Source: Bacteroidota bacterium
Lineage (GTDB): Bacteria; Bacteroidota; Bacteroidia; Bacteroidales; B39-G9
Assembly (NCBI GenBank): GCA_003648455.1
Contig: QMPG01000221.1
Coordinates: 1-5,718 of the forward strand
Reading direction: 5' to 3'
DNA length: 5,718 bases
Positions 1 through 5,718 of this stretch are shown in pieces. Under the pieces are notes generated by a model, which was not told the DNA's origin, did no database searches, and saw only the letters and a list, made by a program, of their open reading frames with translations. The position numbers were made by a program, and so were the translations under genes. Numbering within the stretch: position 1 is the first letter of the stretch; each line of letters begins with the position of its first letter.

Positions 1-37
1 AATTGTATGAATGTGTGATAGATAGTGGGGTGCAAAG

Positions 38-49
38 CGGGAAACCCCG
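38..49. repeat. Short GC hairpin CGGG-AAAC-CCCG
   Basis: Four G/C pairs (38-41 with 46-49) close an AAAC loop. The hairpin stands out as the only GC-rich patch in the AT-rich left end, and its last two bases overlap the left arm of the 64-bp inverted repeat, so the two structures compete for C48 and G49. A hairpin this short can be chance; it is noted because it makes a third structure in the same 95 bp. Confidence 0.35.
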
Positions 50-111
50 ATTTAGTAATACCCAAATTTGGGGTTAATGAAATTCCCAAATTTGTTGGTA
101 TTACTTAATCG
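48..111. repeat. 64-bp imperfect inverted repeat (long stem-loop)
   Basis: The arms are CGATTTAGTAATACC-CAAATTTGGG (48-72) and CCCAAATTTG-TT-GGTATTACTTAATCG (85-111). They pair over 25 positions with a single T/T mismatch (53/106) and a two-base bulge (95-96), around a 12-base loop (73-84). The left arm contains its own palindrome CCCAAATTTGGG (61-72), so CCCAAATTTG also occurs as a direct repeat 24 bp apart. It lies downstream of the permease gene. No T-tract follows in either direction, so it is not a standard terminator. It could be an RNA 3'-end stabiliser, a dispersed palindromic element or a protein-binding site. Confidence 0.8.
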
Positions 112-112
112 T

Positions 113-132
113 AGAAAATTAATTAATTTTCT
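113..132. repeat. 20-bp perfect palindrome after the MFS gene
   Basis: AGAAAATTAATTAATTTTCT is its own reverse complement. It lies 20 bp past the permease stop codon and one base from the 64-bp inverted repeat. As RNA it forms only a weak A/U hairpin with an AAUU loop and no following U run, so terminator activity is doubtful; it could contribute to 3'-end formation together with the neighbouring stem-loop. Confidence 0.6.
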
Positions 133-152
133 GGGTTAATATATTCTGAAAA

Positions 153-1568
153 TTAATCTTGTTTATTAGGTAACTCTAAACCAAAACCCGAAACTTTATC
201 TTCACGCTTAAGCAATATTGCAAAAAACAGCCCAAAAACACCGGTTGCTGCAAATGCAAGCATTGGGATTGTATAATTATAATGTGCACCCTGTACACCT
301 TCTCTTATTTGTGCAGTAACTCCTGGATTTACTTTATCAAGAATCCAACCAATAAATAATGGCATTCCCCATAATCCCCAATTTTGAATCCAAAAAATTG
401 TTGAATATGCAGTTCCTAAATATCTTTCATCAACAATTTTAGGTACTGATGGCCACATTGCAGCAGGGACAAGAGAAAAAGCAATTCCCAAAATTAACAT
501 TAGCACAATTGCTAAAGGCTGAGAAGCAGGTCCGTAAGCAAAAACGAGGTGTACAAATATTAATAAAATAGAGCCAAGAATCATTATGCTGGCACTCTTA
601 CCTTTATAATCAAGGAACAGTCCAAAAACAGGAGTTAAAATCATTGTTCCGAGAGGTAATAAACTTGGAATGTCCCCTGCAGTTTTAGCAAGAACACCAA
701 ATTTATTTACCATAAGATCTGATGCGTATTTCATAAAAGGGAATACAGCTGAATAGAACAATACGCATAATAAAGCAATATAAATGAAAGATTTATTTGT
801 AAACAATCTTCCTAAATCAGAAAATTTGAATTGTTCTTCTTCTTCTCCTGCCTTATCAGATTGAAGTTTTAATTTTGCAGCTTCTCTGTCAAATTTGGTG
901 TCAAGAAAGTTATATACTAAGAAAGTAGCAAAACCTATTATCATAAGTAAAATACCAAAAGCTACAGGACGAGTAATTATGTGAGCATCACTTGCTAAGC
1001 GAGGAGAGCTATAAAAGACTAAAAGCATACCCATACGAGCTATTGCCACTTGTAAAGCCATCGCTGTAGCCATTTCTTTACCTTTAAACCATTTAACTAT
1101 TGTTCGCGAAGCAGTAACTCCAATAATCTCAATACCTACACCAAACAAAGCAAAACCAAAGGATGCTAATTTAAGCGATGGTGAAAAATTTGTCATAAAT
1201 GAATTTAAGAAATCATAACCGAAACCGCCATTTAGAAATGTATCTGTTAAAGCATAATAATTTAAAAGACCACCGACTACCATTAATAGTGAAAAACTCA
1301 GACCGGTAAATCTTATTCCTGATTTATCAAGAATTATTCCTCCAATTATTAGCATACCAAAAAAGACATTGAACCATGAGTAAGCACTTGTATACATACC
1401 ATATCCGGTATTGCTCCAGTTCAATTTTCCATTTTCTAATATCATCGTTTTTAATGGAGATAATACATCAGCAAAATAGTAGCCTGCAAACATTGTTAAT
1501 GATACTAAAATTAATGCTGTCCACCTTGCTACTTTTGAATCTTTAATAAATTTAATATTCTCTGTCAT
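153..1568 (-). CDS. MFS permease, MFSD1-like (putative dipeptide transporter)
   Basis: Inner-membrane major facilitator superfamily carrier of 471 residues, a normal length. About twelve hydrophobic helices can be placed: roughly 13-33, 57-79, 86-105, 133-152, 167-187, 201-220, then 259-280, 300-320, 327-345, 350-373, 384-408 and 432-453. A charged cytoplasmic loop with an EEEE run (242-245) lies between the halves. MFS motif A is seen as GIILDKSGIR (77-86), with a degenerate copy GLFLDYKGK (316-324). The stretch E147, WFKGKE (160-165), LQ..IAR178MG and the C-terminal ALWP-like AAMWP (369-373), LGTAY (384-388) and IQN (394-396) match my memory of animal MFSD1, a lysosomal dipeptide uniporter. 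The family call is therefore fairly firm, while the dipeptide substrate is inferred from homology and from the neighbouring peptidases. The start at 1568 puts the first helix at residue 13; no Shine-Dalgarno is seen, only an A-rich leader. An intrinsic terminator separates it from pepD, so it probably has its own promoter. Alternative: an MFS carrier for another small organic solute. Confidence 0.9.
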   Translation of the reverse strand: MTENIKFIKDSKVARWTALILVSLTMFAGYYFADVLSPLKTMILENGKLNWSNTGYGMYTSAYSWFNVFFGMLIIGGIILDKSGIRFTGLSFSLLMVVGGLLNYYALTDTFLNGGFGYDFLNSFMTNFSPSLKLASFGFALFGVGIEIIGVTASRTIVKWFKGKEMATAMALQVAIARMGMLLVFYSSPRLASDAHIITRPVAFGILLMIIGFATFLVYNFLDTKFDREAAKLKLQSDKAGEEEEQFKFSDLGRLFTNKSFIYIALLCVLFYSAVFPFMKYASDLMVNKFGVLAKTAGDIPSLLPLGTMILTPVFGLFLDYKGKSASIMILGSILLIFVHLVFAYGPASQPLAIVLMLILGIAFSLVPAAMWPSVPKIVDERYLGTAYSTIFWIQNWGLWGMPLFIGWILDKVNPGVTAQIREGVQGAHYNYTIPMLAFAATGVFGLFFAILLKREDKVSGFGLELPNKQD

Positions 1569-1637
1569 TTTGATTAATTATTTATTTAATTATTTTTATA
1601 AGCAATTATTTACCTGAATTGAAAATTTTAAGTCGCA

Positions 1638-1668
1638 TAAAATTATAATAATAATACTTAATAGCAAA
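1638..1668 (-). promoter_or_regulatory. Candidate Bacteroidota-type promoter of the MFS gene
   Basis: On the minus strand TTTG (1668-1665) is followed after 19 nt by TAATTTTA (1645-1638), one base off the Bacteroidota -7 consensus TAnnTTTG. The implied leader is about 60 nt. An overlapping alternative uses TTG inside the upstream terminator arm (1695-1693), 20 nt and AAAATTTG (1672-1665). A promoter is needed here because the pepD terminator lies just upstream, but such matches arise easily in AT-rich DNA. Confidence 0.3.
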
Positions 1669-1683
1669 TTTTATTTATATTCT

Positions 1684-1712
1684 AAAAAAAGGCAAGGATA
1701 ACTCCTTGCCTT
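1684..1712 (-). terminator. Intrinsic terminator of pepD
   Basis: Read on the minus strand, a perfect stem GGCAAGGA / TCCTTGCC (1703-1710 with 1691-1698) encloses a GTTA tetraloop. It extends by two A-T pairs to ten base pairs and is followed at once by seven T residues (1690-1684). It starts about 20 nt past the pepD stop codon. This is a textbook Rho-independent terminator and implies that most pepD transcripts end before the permease gene. The A residues at 1713-1715 would provide only a very poor U-tract for plus-strand transcripts, so it is mainly one-directional. Confidence 0.93.
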
Positions 1713-1733
1713 AAAGATAATTATATGATTTTT

Positions 1734-3194
1734 TTATTTTTCAGGTACTTCTTTTAGAGTTTCTACTAAGAAATTCCAAAATTTCTCAACTGTCTCAATA
1801 TTTACTTTCTCATCCGGAGAATGAGGGAAGCGAATAGTTGGTCCAAATGAAATCATATCAAGATTAGGATAAACTCCTCCTAACAAACCACACTCTAAAC
1901 CAGCATGTATAGCTTTAATCTCAGGAACTTTTCCATACAAATTATTATAAATACTTTTCATCTCTTTTAATATAGGAGAATCCATGTTTGGTTTCCATCC
2001 GGGATATTCTCCATCAAGAACGACCTCAGCTCCGGCTAACTGGAATACACTAGATATTGCTTCGCCTAAATCTTCTTTAGCGCTATCAACAGAACTTCTT
2101 AATAAGCATAAAACAGTAATTGACCCATTCTCTGATTTGACTTTTGCTAAGTTTGTAGATGTTTCTACCATTCCTTTCATAGTATCACTCATACGAATCA
2201 CACCATTAGGACAAGCATAAACTGCATTAACCAAATCGTCTTGAACCATTTCTTCAATTACTGATTTTGGCATATCTGTTTTTTCAACAGTAAATTCAAG
2301 ATTTGGCTCAACTTCTGAAAATTCGTTTTTATAAATAGCTTGATATTCAGCAACAAGTTCTATTAATGTTTTTTCGTTTTCAACTGGTACTGTAATAACT
2401 GCATAAGCGTCTCTTGGAATTGCATTACGAAGGCTTCCTCCGTCAAAACTTGACAAACGAACACCTAATTCTCTAATAGCTTTTTTTAGAAAACGAATCA
2501 TTAATTTATTAGCATTCCCGCGTTGTAAAATTATATCCATTCCAGAATGACCACCTTTCAAACCTGTTAAAATTAATTTGTATGGGGCAACATTATCATC
2601 AACTTTAGTTTCTTTATAATGAAAAGTCATAGTTGCATTAGTACCACCTGCACAACCAACATAAAGTTCACCTTCATCTTCCGAATCCAAATTCATTAAT
2701 ATATCGCCGTTTAATACATCGTTTTTTAAGCCGAAAGCACCTGTCATTCCTGTTTCTTCATCAATAGTAAACAATGCTTCGATAGGTCCGTGAGCAATAT
2801 CTTTAGATTCAAGAACACTCATAGCAGCAGCAACACCCATACCGTTATCTGCTCCAAGAGTTGTTCCTCTTGCTGTTACCCAATCGCCATCAATATATGC
2901 ATCAATAGGATCTTTTTCAAAATCATGGTCAACATCATTATTTTTTTGTGGAACCATATCAATATGACCTTGCAAAACAACTGTTTTTCTATTTTCCATT
3001 CCCGGAGTAGCAGGTTTTTTGATAATTACATTACCAACTTCATCAACAACTGTGTCTAATCCTAAATTTTCACCAAATTTTTTCATAAACGCAATTATTT
3101 TCGCTTCTTTTTTCGAGGGGCGAGGTATTTGTGTTAAATCATAAAAATTTTTCCATAATGATTTAGGCTCTAAATTTTTTATTTCAGTACTCAT
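1734..3194 (-). CDS. pepD: Aminoacyl-histidine dipeptidase PepD (peptidase M20C)
   Basis: Cytosolic di-zinc peptidase that splits unblocked dipeptides, including Xaa-His such as carnosine. The 486-residue length matches E. coli PepD (about 485). Metal and catalytic residues are all present with family spacing: H77 and D79 in GHIDM, bridging D116 in GADNG, general base E146 with ligand E147 in DEETG, D170 in NLDSE, and H458 in FPHSPDE. The lid or dimerisation domain, roughly 185-400, carries GGHSGMDI (214-221) and RNAIPR (256-261). IHAGLECG (429-436) is a further PepD/M20C hallmark. There is no signal peptide, so it acts in the cytoplasm. ATG at 3194 gives the expected N-terminus ('LEPKSLWKNF') and has no Shine-Dalgarno. 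It lies 165 bp after dpp4 and ends in a strong intrinsic terminator. Family assignment is firm; the preferred dipeptides cannot be read from the sequence. Confidence 0.97.
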   Translation of the reverse strand: MSTEIKNLEPKSLWKNFYDLTQIPRPSKKEAKIIAFMKKFGENLGLDTVVDEVGNVIIKKPATPGMENRKTVVLQGHIDMVPQKNNDVDHDFEKDPIDAYIDGDWVTARGTTLGADNGMGVAAAMSVLESKDIAHGPIEALFTIDEETGMTGAFGLKNDVLNGDILMNLDSEDEGELYVGCAGGTNATMTFHYKETKVDDNVAPYKLILTGLKGGHSGMDIILQRGNANKLMIRFLKKAIRELGVRLSSFDGGSLRNAIPRDAYAVITVPVENEKTLIELVAEYQAIYKNEFSEVEPNLEFTVEKTDMPKSVIEEMVQDDLVNAVYACPNGVIRMSDTMKGMVETSTNLAKVKSENGSITVLCLLRSSVDSAKEDLGEAISSVFQLAGAEVVLDGEYPGWKPNMDSPILKEMKSIYNNLYGKVPEIKAIHAGLECGLLGGVYPNLDMISFGPTIRFPHSPDEKVNIETVEKFWNFLVETLKEVPEK

Positions 3195-3225
3195 AATTAT
3201 TTATTTTTTATATTTATTTATAAAA

Positions 3226-3258
3226 CAAAATTCAACTTTTTTATTTCTCTTATTCAAA
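3226..3258 (-). promoter_or_regulatory. Candidate Bacteroidota-type promoter of pepD
   Basis: On the minus strand TTTG (3258-3255), a 21-nt gap and GAATTTTG (3233-3226) match the -33/-7 arrangement (TTTG, then TAnnTTTG) with one mismatch. It would start RNA about 25 nt before the pepD ATG. The spacer is AT-rich, so a chance match is quite possible. Read-through from dpp4 also remains open, as no strong terminator separates the two genes. Confidence 0.3.
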
Positions 3259-3359
3259 TTGTCTTTATTATTAACTCTTACATTATTAATTTATTGTATG
3301 AGTTTTTTATAAAAAAATCAATATTCGCAAAGAACAACAAAATCAAAACAACTATATTT

Positions 3360-5573
3360 CTAAAGGTTATCTAAAATAAAATTTGTCATTCTTGTATATA
3401 AATGCAATCTGGTTTTTCCTCCATAAATACTATGATTACGATTTGGATAATATTGCATTTCAAATTGTTTATTGGCTTGAACCAATTCTTCTATCAATTC
3501 AATTGAATTTTGAAGATGAACATTATCATCGGCAGTGCCATGACATATTAATAATTTACCCTTTAATTTATCGACAAAATTTATTGGTGAATTATCGTCA
3601 TATCCTTTAGGATTTTCTTGTGGAGTACGCATAAATCGCTCAGTATAAATATTATCGTAATAACGCCAGTTAGTTACCGGTGCTACCGCAATTCCGGCTT
3701 TAAAATAATCGGCTCCTTTAGTCATACACAATAACGACATAAAACCACCATAACTCCATCCCCAGATACCTACTCTTGATTCATCAACATAAGGTAATGA
3801 GCCGAGATATTTTGCAGTTTCAATCTGATCGATAGTCTCATATTTACCAAGTTGCATATAGGTCATTTTTCGAAACTCCTCTCCTCTTGCTCCTGTTCCT
3901 CGTCCATCAACACAAACCACAATATATCCTTTTTGAGCCAAAAGTTGATACCATCCAAAACTCCATTCGTCAGTTGCCGATTGAGAATTTGGCCCACTAT
4001 ATTGTGTCATTAATACAGGATACTTTTTATCTTTATTGAAATTATAGGGTTTTATCATCCATCCGTTTAAGTCTACATTTTCAGATGTCGTAAAAGTAAA
4101 AAATTCTTTTGGATTATACTGATATGATTTTAATGTGTCAATTAATTTCTTATTATCTTCTAAAACTCTAATCAATTTTCCTTTACTGTTATTTAAAGTT
4201 ACATAATTAGGTGTAGTTGCATTTGAGAAATAATTAATATAATACTTAAAACCTTCACTAAATAAAGCATAATTTGTTCCTTCTTGAGTTGATAATTTTT
4301 TCTTTCCTGTTCCATCAATTTTTATTGAATAAACATTTCTTCTAAGAGGTGATGTTTCAGCTGATATATAATAAACAAGTTTCTTTTTGTTATCATAACC
4401 AAGATAATCTGTTACATCCCAATTACCTTTTGTTACCTGATTAACCAATGAACCATCCATATTATAAAAATAAATATGAGAATAGGCACTTTTCTCGCTT
4501 GTTAAAATGAAATGTTTACCATCTTTTAAAAAAGTAATGTTATCGAAATTAGTCTCATCAATATAATACTTATTCTCTTCGGTATAAATAACTCTTGAGC
4601 TACCGTCATCAGCATTATCTAAAAGTATTTCGACCTTGTTTTGAAGTCTGTTTAATCGAATTATGCCTAAAATATTATTTTGCTTTGTCCACCTTATTCG
4701 AGGTATATATTGGTCGGTTTCTTCACCAACATCCATTTTCGTTGTTTTTGATGATTTTAAATTATACACATGAACAGAAACAATTGAATTAGCTTCTCCT
4801 GCTTTTGGATATTTAAATGCATAATTTTCAGGATATAATGCATTCTTTTTTAAAGTGGGGTGTGAACCTTTAAAAAGTGTCATATTAAAAACCCGAACAT
4901 TACTTTCGTCGAATTTACAATATGCAAGATAATCTCCTTTTGGCGACCATGCAAATGCTTTGTTATATTCAAACTCTTCTTCATATACCCAGTCAGGTGC
5001 ACCATTTATTATTTTATTGAACTCTCCGTCATTGGTAATTTGTTTTTCCGATCCATCAATAATGTTTTTAATAAAAAGATTATTGTCTCTTATGAAGGCA
5101 ATGTTAATACCATCGGGTGAAAATGTTGCAATCCTTTGTTTACCATTAGTTGAGACAGGAATAAGCTTTTTAGCTTTTAAATCCCAAACAAAATAATCAG
5201 CTGTAAACGAGCGACGATAAATTCTTGTTCTATTTATATAAAACAAAATTTTAGTTTCATCATGATTAAATTCATAATTTGTAATGAATTTAATTGAATC
5301 ATTATTTATGTCATCAATATTAAATAAAGTAGCAACTTTTTTCCCTGTTTTATAGCTATACTTTGAAATATTTTTTCTTTGTTCGAGAACAGTATAATGC
5401 AGGCCATCATTCATAGATTCTAATCCATAAACTGATTTTGGATAAAAAGTATATTTACTCCAAAGGTCTTGGAGAGTTATTTTAGCATGTTCCTCAATTT
5501 TGTCTTGAGAAAAAACAATATTGCTAATCATTAAAACAACTAACAATAGTATTATCTTTTTACAATTATTCAT
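3360..5573 (-). CDS. dpp4: Dipeptidyl peptidase IV, exported serine peptidase (S9B)
   Basis: Releases N-terminal Xaa-Pro (and Xaa-Ala) dipeptides from peptides, probably in the periplasm. A signal peptide is clear: NNCKK, a hydrophobic core at 7-20 and a likely signal-peptidase I cut after VFS22 before Q23. C4 is too early and has no lipobox, so it is not a lipoprotein. Residues about 30-490 form the beta-propeller, with blade motifs FSPDG (151-155) and WSPKG (209-213). The substrate N-terminus is held by the double glutamate of DWVYEEE (E199/E200). The alpha/beta-hydrolase domain, about 495-737, has oxyanion Y525 in QYSGPNSQ, nucleophile S607 in GWSYGG, D682 in HGTADDNVH and H714 in NRNHSI, completing the Ser-Asp-His triad. 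The 737-residue length is close to the Porphyromonas enzyme (about 720). The ATG at 5573 directly precedes the signal peptide. No key residue is missing. It is the first gene of the peptide-use neighbourhood in transcription order. Confidence 0.97.
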   Translation of the reverse strand: MNNCKKIILLLVVLMISNIVFSQDKIEEHAKITLQDLWSKYTFYPKSVYGLESMNDGLHYTVLEQRKNISKYSYKTGKKVATLFNIDDINNDSIKFITNYEFNHDETKILFYINRTRIYRRSFTADYFVWDLKAKKLIPVSTNGKQRIATFSPDGINIAFIRDNNLFIKNIIDGSEKQITNDGEFNKIINGAPDWVYEEEFEYNKAFAWSPKGDYLAYCKFDESNVRVFNMTLFKGSHPTLKKNALYPENYAFKYPKAGEANSIVSVHVYNLKSSKTTKMDVGEETDQYIPRIRWTKQNNILGIIRLNRLQNKVEILLDNADDGSSRVIYTEENKYYIDETNFDNITFLKDGKHFILTSEKSAYSHIYFYNMDGSLVNQVTKGNWDVTDYLGYDNKKKLVYYISAETSPLRRNVYSIKIDGTGKKKLSTQEGTNYALFSEGFKYYINYFSNATTPNYVTLNNSKGKLIRVLEDNKKLIDTLKSYQYNPKEFFTFTTSENVDLNGWMIKPYNFNKDKKYPVLMTQYSGPNSQSATDEWSFGWYQLLAQKGYIVVCVDGRGTGARGEEFRKMTYMQLGKYETIDQIETAKYLGSLPYVDESRVGIWGWSYGGFMSLLCMTKGADYFKAGIAVAPVTNWRYYDNIYTERFMRTPQENPKGYDDNSPINFVDKLKGKLLICHGTADDNVHLQNSIELIEELVQANKQFEMQYYPNRNHSIYGGKTRLHLYTRMTNFILDNL

Positions 5574-5585
5574 TACATTAAATTT

Positions 5586-5618
5586 AAAAATTATTAGTTA
5601 AAAAATTTATTTGTCAAA
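5586..5618 (-). promoter_or_regulatory. Weak candidate promoter of dpp4
   Basis: On the minus strand TTTG (5618-5615), a 21-nt gap and TAATTTTT (5593-5586) match the Bacteroidota promoter pattern with one mismatch at the last base. The predicted RNA start would lie only a few bases before the ATG at 5573. That makes the transcript almost leaderless and lowers belief in this site. Nothing better is seen in 5574-5718, and the real promoter may lie beyond the window. Confidence 0.2.
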
Positions 5619-5718
5619 GTTTTAAAAATTTTTATGAATAAAAAAGCATTAAGCCAAAAAGTTTATTTTTTTTATATTACGATTAAGAATAAAAAAAAAC
5701 AAATCAAAATACAATAGT

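Noticed and set aside
1..47. Possible end of a further gene or mobile element at the left edge
   Set aside because: No frame gives a recognisable protein segment in so short a stretch, and no known element end could be identified.
104..113. CTTAATCGTA at 104-113 and its reverse complement at 5678-5687, resembling terminal inverted repeats of an element
   Set aside because: Only ten bases match, the flanks differ, there is no transposase, and AT-rich ten-base matches are expected by chance over this length.
1984..2220. Plus-strand open frame of 78 codons
   Set aside because: It lies wholly inside pepD, whose motifs are intact. It has no recognisable domain and is an antisense shadow.
2790..3059. 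Plus-strand open frame of 89 codons
   Set aside because: Antisense to the N-terminal metal-binding half of pepD; its low-complexity Ser/Asn/Ile-rich product looks like no protein family.
3303..3316. TTTTTTATAAAAAA palindrome after dpp4 as a terminator
   Set aside because: The stem is only A/T and no T run follows on the coding strand, so it would be too weak to end transcription.
3383..3610. Plus-strand open frame of 75 codons
   Set aside because: Antisense to the catalytic domain of dpp4, including the Asp and His motifs; no independent evidence of coding.
4595..5196. Plus-strand open frames at 4595-4792 and 4960-5196
   Set aside because: Both are antisense to the beta-propeller of dpp4 and show no domain or start signal.
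5609..5618. TTGACA on the minus strand as an E. coli-like -35 box for dpp4
   Set aside because: The host appears to be Bacteroidota, whose main sigma factor uses other elements, and the gap to a TAATAA-like box is only 15 nt.

Overview
The window is AT-rich with low GC. It carries three complete genes, all on the minus strand, so transcription runs from right to left. The protein families suggest a member of the Bacteroidota: a periplasmic dipeptidyl peptidase IV with a 'FSQ' signal-peptide end, and an M20C dipeptidase PepD. Start codons lack Shine-Dalgarno sequences and sit in A-rich leaders, which also fits. Species and genus cannot be read from the sequence.

Layout, in transcription order. 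5574-5718 is AT-rich upstream DNA with one weak promoter candidate and no gene. 5573-3360 encodes an exported S9B-family dipeptidyl peptidase IV. 3359-3195 is an AT-rich spacer with no convincing terminator and a weak promoter candidate for the next gene. 3194-1734 encodes cytosolic aminoacyl-histidine dipeptidase PepD, closed by a textbook intrinsic terminator (1684-1712). 1683-1569 holds possible promoter elements for the last gene. 1568-153 encodes a 12-helix MFS permease whose sequence resembles the MFSD1 branch, known in animals as a lysosomal dipeptide transporter. 1-152 has no gene but holds a run of inverted repeats, including a 64-bp near-perfect stem-loop.

The three proteins suggest one peptide-use route (inference). 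DPP IV trims Xaa-Pro dipeptides from peptides in the periplasm. The permease could carry dipeptides across the inner membrane. PepD splits many dipeptides in the cytoplasm. The terminator after pepD shows that the permease gene is probably transcribed separately, so this is a functional neighbourhood rather than a proven operon. No mobile element, CRISPR array, tRNA or rRNA was recognised. No new defence-type or exotic system is visible. The most novel points are the bacterial MFSD1-like permease beside two dipeptide enzymes, and the unexplained hairpin cluster at the left end.
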